A stretch of DNA of 20,509 nucleotides from Bacteroidales bacterium UBA5548 (lineage in GTDB: Bacteria > Bacteroidota > Bacteroidia > Bacteroidales > UBA932): NCBI GenBank assembly GCA_002425935.1, contig DINE01000021.1, forward strand, positions 1 to 20,509. Direction: 5' to 3'. The notes below the pieces were generated by a model. That model made no database searches, had not been told where the DNA came from, and saw nothing but the letters and a program-made list of their open reading frames with translations. Positions 13,826-20,509 of this stretch are shown here, piece after piece. A program made the translations under genes and the position numbers. Position 1 is the stretch's first letter; the number at the start of each line of letters is the position of its first letter.

Positions 13826-15688
13826 TTATTTTTTCCTGTCTGTTGCTTCAGGTGTCTTAATCGGAGAGCTGCCTGTGGTTTGCAGGGCTGCAGTTTCAAG
13901 TGAGGCAATGACTTCTGAAAAGTAGTCCGAATCGTAAAAGACCCGTCCTTGTCCGTTATTAATAAATACACTATGCCCGTGGTTGTCCAGCATAAATAGT
14001 CCGTGAGTAACATTATTTAACCCGTTTACTGTTTTAGTACCGGAATATACTAGTACCAAATCGGCAGTTTCACCTGTTTGTCTTGTACTTATTACCTTAA
14101 TAAAAGTTGTAAATGTACTTCCCGATCCAACAATATACCCTTCGGAAGATGTTGTAGTTGAAGAAATTGTGTTGTTAGTGTAGTTCACGGATCTGTCCTC
14201 ATATGCGATTGTAAGAAGCGTATTGTTTTGTGAGTGGAATCTAATACGATAATCGTTAAATCTGTGTTCAAGCTCCCAGTCATTTTCAATATTCGTCCCC
14301 TTTAATCTAAGTGGTGATACCAGGTATATACCATTGATAGTAGGAGGAGTGTTGCCTGTGTTTATTGGCATCCCCAGCCTTTTTAATTCGTTAATTATAC
14401 TTTCGGGAACCATGTTATTGATTTCATCTGTAAGACCGTTGGCTCTTAGTTCGTTTCCGTATGCAGTTCCAACTCCGTTTGTAGCGTAAGCCCTTACATA
14501 ATAGGTTGTTCCGGCTGTAAGACCTGTAACATAGCTTGTAAATACTCCTGTTCCCAAACCGTTTGTGGTCTTGGAGTTATCTATAGTAGGATTTGGTGAC
14601 GTGCTCCAGCAGACTCCTCTGGCACGAACCTCAGACCCTCCGTCGCTTGTAACATTACCTCCGGATGTAAATGATGTTGCCGTAACATTTGAAAGTGAGG
14701 TTGTGGTTACAACAGGCAGGACTGCCAGTGTCGAGAATGAAATCTGGTTGCCGTAACCTGTACCTACACTGTTTGTTGCATAAGCACGGGCATAATACAA
14801 TCTTCCAGGTAGTAATCCTGTCAGAGAACTAGTAAATGTTCCGGTCCCTGTTCCGTTTACTGTCTTTGAGTCTGCAATAGTAGGATTTTGCGATGTACTC
14901 CAGCAGACACCTCTGGTATAAACTGGCTCCCCTCCGTCGCTGGTGATATTTCCGCCACTTGTTGCTGTTGATGAAGTGACTGATGTTGATGCCGTGGTGG
15001 TCAGAATAGGTGCTGTGGTTGGTGTAGTGAACTGGATCTGATTTCCGAGAGCTGTTCCTGCGCTGTTGGTTGCATAGGCTTTTACATAGTAGGTTGCTCC
15101 GGGAATCAGTCCGGTAAGATTGCTGGTAAAAGTTCCAGTCCCTGTACCGTCAGTAGTCTTTGAATCAGACATAGTAGGTGCAGGATTTCTGCTCCAGACC
15201 ACTCCTCTTGCCGTGATTGCTGCACCGCCGTCATTTGTTATTGTTCCACCGGTTGTTGCTGAAGTTGATGTAATTGCAGTTGCAGCGGCAGTTGTAAGAG
15301 TTGAGAGTATTGCAGGTGTTGAAAATGAAACCTGTGTTCCGTATGATGTACCTACACTGTTTATTGCATATGCTTTTACATAGTATGTAGTTCCGGGGCT
15401 AAGCCCGCTTATAGAACTTGTGAAAGTTCCGACTCCTGAGCCATCACTTGTTTTGGAGTTGTTTACTGTGGGATTTTGGTCTGTACTCCAGCAGACTCCT
15501 CTGCCGGTTACGGCTGCCCCACCGTCGCTGGTAACATTGCCACCCCCGGTTGCTCCGGAAGATGTTACATTTGTCACAGATGCAGTAGAAATTGTTGCCA
15601 GAAGCAGGATTATCTTCTTGCAACTGAAAGCTAACATCAGAACTGCTCCTGCCCACAGCAGCAGTTTTGTTAACTGATTCTTTTTCAT
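13826..15688 (-). CDS. Lipoprotein with four FN3-like repeats
   Basis: A 620-residue predicted lipoprotein; residues 1-22 form a signal ending AFSC, with the lipid-bearing cysteine at 23. Four repeats of about 94 residues follow (31-124, 127-222, 227-320, 324-414). Each has the Bacteroidota pattern of SDGG, RGVCWS, NPT, SKT, GTGTFTS, GTTYYVKAYATNS and SFST, an FN3-like beta sandwich. The remaining 200 residues form a separate, probably beta-rich domain with YEDRSVNY, GSGSTFTTF and GRVFYDSDYFSE blocks seen in other Bacteroidota surface lipoproteins. It is likely at the outer membrane, perhaps surface exposed, acting in binding. Oddly, the residues after the lipobox, KKIILLLATIS, are hydrophobic instead of acidic. 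It is third in the operon. Confidence 0.85.
   Translation of the reverse strand: MKKNQLTKLLLWAGAVLMLAFSCKKIILLLATISTASVTNVTSSGATGGGNVTSDGGAAVTGRGVCWSTDQNPTVNNSKTSDGSGVGTFTSSISGLSPGTTYYVKAYAINSVGTSYGTQVSFSTPAILSTLTTAAATAITSTSATTGGTITNDGGAAITARGVVWSRNPAPTMSDSKTTDGTGTGTFTSNLTGLIPGATYYVKAYATNSAGTALGNQIQFTTPTTAPILTTTASTSVTSSTATSGGNITSDGGEPVYTRGVCWSTSQNPTIADSKTVNGTGTGTFTSSLTGLLPGRLYYARAYATNSVGTGYGNQISFSTLAVLPVVTTTSLSNVTATSFTSGGNVTSDGGSEVRARGVCWSTSPNPTIDNSKTTNGLGTGVFTSYVTGLTAGTTYYVRAYATNGVGTAYGNELRANGLTDEINNMVPESIINELKRLGMPINTGNTPPTINGIYLVSPLRLKGTNIENDWELEHRFNDYRIRFHSQNNTLLTIAYEDRSVNYTNNTISSTTTSSEGYIVGSGSTFTTFIKVISTRQTGETADLVLVYSGTKTVNGLNNVTHGLFMLDNHGHSVFINNGQGRVFYDSDYFSEVIASLETAALQTTGSSPIKTPEATDRKK
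14447..15598 (-). repeat. Four tandem FN3-like coding repeats (about 95 codons each)
   Basis: The repeat units span 15598-15317, 15310-15023, 15010-14729 and 14719-14447 on the minus strand. The most conserved DNA blocks encode SDGG..RGVCWS and GTTYYV.AYATNS. The second unit departs most (RGVVWSRNPAPT instead of RGVCWST.NPT). The array is internal to the lipoprotein gene and could change copy number by recombination. Confidence 0.85.
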
Positions 15689-15715
15689 AAATTAAGTTTT
15701 AGGTTGTTTTTGATC

Positions 15716-16135
15716 TCAAAAACCTTTAATTATATTCCTCACCCATATTGCCATAATAATTAGCAGAAAGACGGCTGTAACAGGCCTCCTCTTTAAGAAA
15801 TTTTCTGCTCTTTTATAGAAATTTAATAAGCTTGTTCGTCCTGAGGTAATGTCAAAAATTATCCAGAGTGGCGATATCACTAAAACAAGAGTCAGAAAAA
15901 ATCCGACAGGATTGTATTCTGTTGCCTGATGAAAGTCTCCTTTTATGAGTGAAAGAACTGTTCGCGTTGAGCCACACGAGGGGCAAGGTATTCCGGTAAC
16001 CGTTTTAAAAAGGCATGGTACCGCAGAAGAGGTCTTTGTTTTTTCATAGTTTGTGATGTTTATTATTACCCAGGCATACCCGGCAACTAATGCTAAAGCT
16101 GCATACAAATAAAAGCGGTTACACCTGAGTGGCAT
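15716..16135 (-). CDS. DUF2752 small membrane protein
   Basis: A 139-residue integral membrane protein with three likely transmembrane segments (about 9-27, 77-97 and 118-135). The DUF2752 signature is clear: C41 followed by TGIPCPSCGSTR (47-58) with C51-x2-C54, and GDFHQATEYNP at 66-76. The family is common in Bacteroidota and actinobacteria; its function is unknown, and the cysteine pair suggests a metal or redox site. Its ATG overlaps the TM2 gene stop by one base (TGATG), which indicates translational coupling. It is followed after 27 bp by the FN3-repeat lipoprotein. Confidence 0.9.
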   Translation of the reverse strand: MPLRCNRFYLYAALALVAGYAWVIINITNYEKTKTSSAVPCLFKTVTGIPCPSCGSTRTVLSLIKGDFHQATEYNPVGFFLTLVLVISPLWIIFDITSGRTSLLNFYKRAENFLKRRPVTAVFLLIIMAIWVRNIIKGF

Positions 16136-16473
16136 CAGTAGAGAATTTGTTGCAGAGTAATCATATTCTTTTCACGAGTAGCCCTCATAATCAAAAACCA
16201 GTCTATTACTGTCCAGATTCCAAGCCCTCCGCAAGTAAGAAGTTTTCCAACGCCAAGACCTGTATCGCCAATCAAAAATCTGTCGATTCCGAAAGGCCCG
16301 CCTATTAGTGAGACTATAAGGCTGATTGTTGGATCTTTAAACTGGACAGTCTGCAGAATAAACCACTTGGATTCATCCATAGTGAGAAGTCTGTCCCGTA
16401 TCTGCCCTAAATGGTAACTTTCGAAAAAACGGCCATTAGTCAGAATGAACATGTCAACTTTTTGTGAGTCCAT
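16135..16473 (-). CDS. TM2-domain membrane protein
   Basis: A 112-residue protein with about 47 hydrophilic N-terminal residues and a TM2 domain at 48-100. The hallmark residues GGPFGIDRFLIGDTGLGVGK (58-77) and GGLGIWTVIDWFLI (82-95) place a DRF-type loop between two transmembrane helices. TM2 proteins are small inner-membrane proteins, often next to DUF2752 in Bacteroidota; the molecular role is not established. It is first in the eight-gene minus-strand operon and coupled to the DUF2752 gene by a one-base overlap. The 166-bp region upstream is shared with the divergent serine hydrolase gene, and I see no exact TAnnTTTG box for this direction. Confidence 0.9.
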   Translation of the reverse strand: MDSQKVDMFILTNGRFFESYHLGQIRDRLLTMDESKWFILQTVQFKDPTISLIVSLIGGPFGIDRFLIGDTGLGVGKLLTCGGLGIWTVIDWFLIMRATREKNMITLQQILY

Positions 16474-16588
16474 ATTATATGAGTTTAATGTATATTTACA
16501 ACCGATAAGTTATGCAACACCGTATCCCCATATAAAATTAGATGAATTTTCACTACCATATTTCAATACTTATAGCCATATTGTACAA

Positions 16589-16629
16589 TTGACAATTTGG
16601 GTAGAATATGTATAATAATTTTACATTTT
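16589..16629 (+). promoter_or_regulatory. Possible promoter of the serine hydrolase gene
   Basis: A TTGACA (16589-16594) and a TATAAT (16611-16616) are 16 bp apart, matching the classical sigma-70 layout. A near-match to the Bacteroidota -7 box, TACATTTT (16622-16629), lies just downstream. Which element is used cannot be told from sequence; the region is very AT-rich. Confidence 0.35.
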
Positions 16630-16639
16630 AACAGACTAT

Positions 16640-18034
16640 ATGATGAAGAGATCGGCTTATTTTATTTTCATTATTCTGATTTTTACCTGGTCGGCCGGTA
16701 TGGCGCAGAGTAATGATACTACACGGAAAATTGACCAGATTTTCGCTCAGTATCACAATGCTATGCCCGGAGTGGCAATTGCTGTCACTGTTGATGGTAA
16801 ACTGCGCTACAATAAAGCATTCGGGCTCTCCAATCTGGAGACTCCTCTTCCAAACACTACAGAGACAATATTTGAATGTGGTTCAGTTTCCAAGCAGTTT
16901 ACTGCTGCTGCGGTTCTGTTGCTGGTTCAGGAGGGTAAGCTCTCTCTGAATGATGACATAAGAAAATATATTCCGGAGCTTCCTTCGTACGATGCTGTGA
17001 TTACAATTCAACATCTTTTGAGTCACACCAGCGGGCTAAAGGACTGGGGAGCACTCTACTCTATGACAGGATGGCCAAGAACAACACGTGCTTATACCCA
17101 GGAGTTGAGTTTTGATATTGTATTCAGACAAAAGAGTCTGAATTTTACGCCCGGAACTCAATATTCATACAGCAACTCCAATTATGTTATGCTCGTACTT
17201 CTTGTTGAAAGAATTTCGGGTAGATCCCTTGCGGAATTTACTGAGGAGAGGATATTTAAACAACTAGGAATGAATAATACACAGTGGAGGGATAATTTCA
17301 GGGATATAGTGCCGGGCAGAGCAGTGGCATATTCTGTCCAAAACGGAGTATTCTTAATGGATATGCCGTTTGAAAATGTACATGGCCCCGGTGGTCTTCT
17401 GACCACAACAGGAGATCTGCTAATATGGAACCGGGAGCTTGAATCGAGTAAACTTTTCTCAGATAGTATAGCAGGTTTAAGAGTCTCACCCGGAATTCTC
17501 AATGACGGAACCTCATCCGGATATGCTGCAGGCCTTATGATAGGGAAACTGAACGGCTATACCGAGATAAGCCACAGCGGGAGCACTGCCGGCTACAGAG
17601 CATGGCTGGCCTGGTATCCTGAAAAAAGAGTTTCAGTTGCTATTCTGAGCAACTATGCCTCTTTTAACCCGACAGTTGCAGGCAGAGCTGTAGCAGGCTT
17701 GTTTGTTGGAGAGGTTGCTCAGCCGGGTCCTGCAGAGAGAAGCAGACAGGAAAAGCGGCAGAGTTACGAAAACAGCAATCTTCATAACTACACAGGGACA
17801 TACTATAGCGAAGATATTGATGCAATATTTAAAATATCACTTAACAACGGAGTGCCTGAAGTTTACAGAAAAGCGGGTGACAGATTTGACTTAATATCAG
17901 TTGCAAAGGATGAGTTTTCAACCTCAGCTGACGGATATTTTAAGTTTTTCCGTGATAAAAAAGGCAGAGTGACCGGGTTCACCCTCTCTGTGAGCAGAGC
18001 GGAAAATGTGCCGTTTAAGAGAATCAGTGATTAA
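16640..18034 (+). CDS. Secreted serine hydrolase, beta-lactamase/PBP4-like fold (PF00144)
   Basis: A 464-residue protein with a signal peptide (1-22, ending GMAQ), so periplasmic or secreted. The catalytic motifs of the class C beta-lactamase/esterase/D-Ala-D-Ala carboxypeptidase superfamily are present: S82-V-S-K85 (nucleophile and base), Y177-S-N179, and H312-S-G314 in place of KTG. The catalytic domain covers about 30-355. A C-terminal domain of about 90 residues (375-464, with YTGTYYSEDIDAIF) resembles the small beta domain that follows many such hydrolases. An alternative ATG lies one codon downstream (16643). Substrates in this superfamily are diverse (peptides, esters, beta-lactams), so resistance should not be assumed. 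It is a single gene, divergent from the envelope operon and convergent with the transporter. Confidence 0.92.
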   Translation: MMKRSAYFIFIILIFTWSAGMAQSNDTTRKIDQIFAQYHNAMPGVAIAVTVDGKLRYNKAFGLSNLETPLPNTTETIFECGSVSKQFTAAAVLLLVQEGKLSLNDDIRKYIPELPSYDAVITIQHLLSHTSGLKDWGALYSMTGWPRTTRAYTQELSFDIVFRQKSLNFTPGTQYSYSNSNYVMLVLLVERISGRSLAEFTEERIFKQLGMNNTQWRDNFRDIVPGRAVAYSVQNGVFLMDMPFENVHGPGGLLTTTGDLLIWNRELESSKLFSDSIAGLRVSPGILNDGTSSGYAAGLMIGKLNGYTEISHSGSTAGYRAWLAWYPEKRVSVAILSNYASFNPTVAGRAVAGLFVGEVAQPGPAERSRQEKRQSYENSNLHNYTGTYYSEDIDAIFKISLNNGVPEVYRKAGDRFDLISVAKDEFSTSADGYFKFFRDKKGRVTGFTLSVSRAENVPFKRISD

Positions 18035-18037
18035 TAT

Positions 18038-19282
18038 TCAGATTATTTGTATTAACAGGTAATAGATTGCAAACGCTGATAAAACTATTAATCCGCAGAT
18101 ACTTAATAATTTCATAAATTTTCCGGGCTGATATTCAGCTGAAATATTACTCCCCGTAACTGCCTTGTAGTTTAAATATCCAAGAACAGGAGCGGTAATA
18201 AATGAGAGTGTAGTTGCAATATCAACAAGCAACCTCATCTCTTTGGCAAATGCTGTCATTATCAGAAAGGAGACAATAACCAGCAACGCTATCCAGAAGT
18301 AGTTGATGAATTGCTCATATGATTGTTTTTCCAGTGATGGAATAACTATTCTTGATACAGGGTTCATCACTCTGGGGTAGGCATCCATTACTGTAAGTGT
18401 TGTACTGAACATTGTGGCTGTAGCAGCTATGGCGATAACAGGATATGCCCACTTCCCGATAGACAATGTGTAGAGATTAAAAAACTGGTTTGAAAACTCA
18501 GTGCCGTTAACAGCAAATGTAGTTCCTGTTCCATACATACATAGTGCACCAAGCGAAAGGAAGCATATTGCCAGAATCGTGGTTCCAAAGTAACCTATTT
18601 TAAAATCGAGCAATGATTCACTAAGTTTTGGCTTATATCCGGTATTCTTAATCTTCTCGATAGTCCATACTGAGTGCCATACCGATATGTCAATTGCACT
18701 TGGCATCCATCCTGCGAGGGCAATCAGGAATGCAAGGTCACCTGCTCGCCATGTGAAATCAACAGCAAACTCAGGATTTGGATTAAACCCGCCTGCTGAG
18801 GCAGCTACTACAGCGATAATAGTTGATAATGAAAGTATTATAATGATGCCTTTGACAACTCTGTCAAGAACCTTGTATTTACCAATAGCCACAATCAGGA
18901 GACAAAGTGCAAAAACCAGTATTATCCAGCCATGAAAACTTAGCAGATTCGGGAAGATTGAACTTAGGATGCCTACAGTTACAGATGTTACGGTGGCCTG
19001 AATTGTAAACATAGTTCCAAGCGTAAGTAACATAAACAACCAAACTGCCCACTTTCCCATTCTTTTGTATCCGTAAACAAGGTTTTCACCCGACGCTATT
19101 GCGTATCTTGGCCCGAATTCAAAAAAGGGGTATTTAAAGAGGTTAATAAGAATTACAATAAGAACGAGCTGAAATCCGTATCCCGCACCGGCACGGGTTG
19201 ATTGTACAAGGTGTGATACACCCACTGCTGCACCTGCCCATATTATGCCGGGGCCAAGTGCCTTCCAGAAACTGTTTTTCAT
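18038..19282 (-). CDS. Nramp-family transporter with non-canonical binding motifs
   Basis: A 414-residue polytopic inner-membrane protein with about 11 hydrophobic segments, related to Nramp divalent-metal/proton symporters (LeuT fold). The family look is seen in LGPGIIWAGAAVGVSH (9-24) for helix 1 and ALAGWMPSAIDIS (188-200) for helix 6. The DPGN motif of helix 1 is absent, and the MPH motif of helix 6 reads MPS, so the usual Mn/Fe ligands are not conserved. It may carry another substrate, or Mg as in Nramp-related magnesium transporters; that is inference. A TAnnTTTG box (19318-19325, minus) lies upstream, abutting the tRNA terminator. Its stop is only 3 bp from the convergent hydrolase stop. 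Confidence 0.85.
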   Translation of the reverse strand: MKNSFWKALGPGIIWAGAAVGVSHLVQSTRAGAGYGFQLVLIVILINLFKYPFFEFGPRYAIASGENLVYGYKRMGKWAVWLFMLLTLGTMFTIQATVTSVTVGILSSIFPNLLSFHGWIILVFALCLLIVAIGKYKVLDRVVKGIIIILSLSTIIAVVAASAGGFNPNPEFAVDFTWRAGDLAFLIALAGWMPSAIDISVWHSVWTIEKIKNTGYKPKLSESLLDFKIGYFGTTILAICFLSLGALCMYGTGTTFAVNGTEFSNQFFNLYTLSIGKWAYPVIAIAATATMFSTTLTVMDAYPRVMNPVSRIVIPSLEKQSYEQFINYFWIALLVIVSFLIMTAFAKEMRLLVDIATTLSFITAPVLGYLNYKAVTGSNISAEYQPGKFMKLLSICGLIVLSAFAIYYLLIQII

Positions 19283-19317
19283 TGAGTTAGTTTAGATTGT
19301 CAAATGACTTTACAAAT

Positions 19318-19325
19318 CAAAGGTA
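19318..19325 (-). promoter_or_regulatory. Promoter -7 box of the Nramp-family gene
   Basis: On the minus strand TACCTTTG matches TAnnTTTG. The predicted start of transcription near 19311 gives a leader of about 29 nt to the ATG at 19282. A -33 TTG is not evident, because that position falls in the tRNA terminator stem. Confidence 0.5.
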
Positions 19326-19327
19326 AT

Positions 19328-19357
19328 AAAAAAAGGCTGTCGTAAATCTGACAGCCT
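19328..19357 (-). terminator. Intrinsic terminator after tRNA-Asn
   Basis: On the minus strand, AGGCTGTC and GACAGCCT form a perfect 8-bp stem with an 8-base loop, followed directly by six or more T residues. It begins 7 nt after the tRNA 3' end. Confidence 0.92.
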
Positions 19358-19364
19358 CATTTTG

Positions 19365-19438
19365 CTCCCCGTCTAGGACTTGAACCTAGGACCCCCTGAT
19401 TAACAGTCAGGTGCTCTAACCAACTGAGCTAACGAGGA
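19365..19438 (-). tRNA. trnN: tRNA-Asn (anticodon GTT)
   Basis: A 74-nt gene read on the minus strand. The acceptor stem TCCTCGT pairs with ACGGGGA (one G-T wobble) and the discriminator is G73. The D arm contains TAGCTCAGTTGGTTAGAGC. The anticodon loop CTGTTAA, between CTGA and TCAG, carries GTT for asparagine. The T arm contains GGTTCAAGTCC between TCCTAG-type stems. The 3' CCA is not encoded. It is a single gene with its own promoter upstream and terminator downstream; no integrated element is visible at its 3' end. Confidence 0.97.
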
Positions 19439-19462
19439 ATTTAATTTTCCGTTTTGGGACTG

Positions 19463-19494
19463 CAAATGTAATGTGAAATTTATAAAACTGCAAA
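19463..19494 (-). promoter_or_regulatory. Consensus Bacteroidota promoter of tRNA-Asn
   Basis: On the minus strand, TTTG (19494-19491) is followed after 20 bp by TACATTTG (19470-19463), matching the TTTG-N20-TAnnTTTG layout of Bacteroidota housekeeping promoters. The start of transcription would be about 18 nt before the tRNA 5' end. Confidence 0.8.
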
Positions 19495-19550
19495 TCTTTT
19501 GTATCAATTTTTCAATAAAAATAAATAATGTATTTGTTTGCCACTTTTTT

Positions 19551-19558
19551 TAACTTTG
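19551..19558 (+). promoter_or_regulatory. Promoter -7 box of the HU-CCDC81-like gene
   Basis: TAACTTTG fits TAnnTTTG exactly. The predicted start of transcription near 19565 leaves only about 11 nt before the ATG at 19576, so the mRNA would be nearly leaderless. A clear -33 element at the usual distance is not seen. Confidence 0.55.
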
Positions 19559-19575
19559 TACAATAGCATTTGCGA

Positions 19576-20508
19576 ATGGAACTTAATCTGTTATCATCAA
19601 TATTAAGAGAACTGATACTCGAACACGACAGAGTATCGCTGCCGGGAATGGGCAGTTTTATTGCAGAAATGGCACCTTCTGTTTTTTCAGACAGAGCAAT
19701 GGTGATTCATCCCCCTTTCCGCAGAATTCTTTTCAGGACCTCTGAAGTTTGGAATGACGGGCTTCTCGAGAGCAGGTATGCTGCTGAGAGAGGTATAAAA
19801 GAGCAGGAAGCCTCAGCAGAGATTGCAGAGTTTGTCAAAAAGCTTAAAGCTGAACTCAATGTGGCAAAAAGTTACAAGCTGCCTGACTTTGGTTCTATGA
19901 GAGCTACCGAACAGAATGATTACTTTTTTGTTGCCGAGAAGGGGCTCTTTAACTACCTTGAGGGTTTCGGGCTTGAGCCGATAAACATTAAGGTTTTGAA
20001 TAAAAAAGGGACACTTGAAACCCTCACGGGCAAACCTGAACCATTTAACTATCCAAAAGATTCAGATATCATTTCCGATGAGGCAAAGCCAATAAAGAAA
20101 GAGATTCCGGATGTTCAGGAAAGTGTTGAAATTAAGGCAGAGAATACAGAGAGGGTAGTAAATGCCGAAAATGTTGTAAGTACCGAAAATGACATTGCTG
20201 TTGTTATTGATGAGTCCAGAGAAGAGTCGCCTGCTCAACTTACAACGGAATTAGCTGATGAGGATGTTAAAGTTGAGATGCCGCCGGTAACTCCTCAGGA
20301 AAACGATAAGATTGAAGATGATTTAAAGGAGGTAACAGCTCCAAACAATTCAAAATTTGTCAGGAAATTTATCATAATCATTTCGGCTGTTTTCTTCGTA
20401 ATAGTAATTATTGCTCTGCTGTTTATCTTTAAAGATGAACTCAGACCATTCTGGGAGTGGTTGCTCTATACTCAGGAGGAGCGGGATATTCTGAAGAGTA
20501 TAAAGTAA
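19576..20508 (+). CDS. Membrane protein with HU-CCDC81-like domains
   Basis: A 310-residue protein from the ATG at 19576; a TTG two codons upstream is possible but would lie only 5 nt after the predicted transcription start. Residues about 1-58 and 62-130 look like the paired prokaryotic CCDC81-type HU domains of Bacteroidota (blocks VSLPGMGSF, PPFRRILF and KLPDFGSMRA). A long acidic, low-complexity linker follows (about 155-260), then one transmembrane helix (about 263-286) and a short tail with WEWLLY. In related proteins a SPOR domain usually follows the membrane helix; here the chain stops about 25 residues after it. The topology is probably cytoplasmic N-terminus. A link to nucleoid or cell-envelope organisation is inferred from the family. 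The stop codon ends one base before the window edge. Confidence 0.82.
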   Translation: MELNLLSSILRELILEHDRVSLPGMGSFIAEMAPSVFSDRAMVIHPPFRRILFRTSEVWNDGLLESRYAAERGIKEQEASAEIAEFVKKLKAELNVAKSYKLPDFGSMRATEQNDYFFVAEKGLFNYLEGFGLEPINIKVLNKKGTLETLTGKPEPFNYPKDSDIISDEAKPIKKEIPDVQESVEIKAENTERVVNAENVVSTENDIAVVIDESREESPAQLTTELADEDVKVEMPPVTPQENDKIEDDLKEVTAPNNSKFVRKFIIIISAVFFVIVIIALLFIFKDELRPFWEWLLYTQEERDILKSIK

Positions 20509-20509
20509 C

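Noticed and set aside
13798..14013. 71-codon minus-strand frame overlapping the end of the FN3 lipoprotein
   Set aside because: It is out of frame with the lipoprotein, has no ribosome site and resembles no protein; the lipoprotein's own frame continues to its stop at 13826.
14447..15598. Repeat array that might be CRISPR or a non-coding satellite
   Set aside because: Units are about 285 bp, keep the reading frame and encode FN3-like domains.
16640..18034. A class C beta-lactamase (antibiotic resistance gene)
   Set aside because: The SxxK, YxN and HxG motifs only place it in the broad PF00144 superfamily. It has HSG instead of KTG and an extra C-terminal domain, as in peptidases or esterases, so resistance cannot be claimed.
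19365..19438. tRNA-Asn as an attachment site of an integrated element
   Set aside because: No integrase, no direct repeat of the tRNA 3' end, and ordinary housekeeping genes on both sides.
19570..19575. TTG at 19570 as the start of the HU-CCDC81-like protein
   Set aside because: The ATG two codons later is stronger, and the predicted transcription start at about 19565 leaves no room for the TTG to be recognised.

Overview
The window looks like a chromosomal segment of an anaerobic, fermentative member of the Bacteroidota, probably order Bacteroidales. The evidence is: promoter -7 boxes of the TAnnTTTG type in front of several transcripts; an HU-CCDC81-type membrane protein and FN3-like repeat lipoproteins typical of the phylum; TM2 and DUF2752 small membrane proteins; and [FeFe]-hydrogenase operons of the NuoE-NuoF-HydA type. 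I cannot name genus or species from the sequence. There is no sign of a recent mobile element, CRISPR array or phage.

Region 1 (1-9161) holds two different multisubunit [FeFe]-hydrogenase operons that converge on one shared bidirectional terminator (5642-5668). The plus-strand operon has a NuoE/HydC-like subunit, a 1054-residue fusion of a NuoF/HydB-like diaphorase with a complete GltD/NfnB-type FAD/NAD(P)H oxidoreductase, and HydA1. The minus-strand operon has HydC2, a stripped-down HydB2 (NuoF core only, 394 residues) and HydA2. The two HydA proteins share the same module order. The electron-entry subunits differ sharply, so the two enzymes probably couple H2 to different carriers: possibly NAD(P)H plus a second flavin site for the first, and plain NADH for the second. 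No HydE/F/G maturases lie in the window.

Region 2 (9352-16473, minus strand) is a compact run of eight genes that ends in a strong intrinsic terminator (9352-9407). In transcription order it encodes a TM2-domain protein, a DUF2752 membrane protein, a lipoprotein with four FN3-like repeats, a 446-residue exported protein, two small paralogous exported proteins (one a lipoprotein), a 314-residue DUF6175-like exported protein and a 321-residue exported protein. Six of the eight carry an export signal, and several recall the CsgG/TolB/LPP20/FlgT kinds of outer-membrane assembly factor. Together they look like an uncharacterised envelope system, and this is the best candidate in the window for something undescribed.

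Region 3 (16474-20509) contains a secreted serine hydrolase of the beta-lactamase/PBP4-like fold, transcribed divergently from region 2. It converges, with a 3-bp gap, on an Nramp-family transporter that lacks the usual metal-binding motifs. Next come a tRNA-Asn(GTT) gene with its own promoter and terminator, and a single-pass membrane protein with HU-CCDC81-like N-terminal domains that ends at the window edge without a SPOR domain.

No gene-free stretch exceeds 300 bases. The longest is 9162-9428 (267 bp), which holds the hydC2 upstream region and the terminator of region 2.
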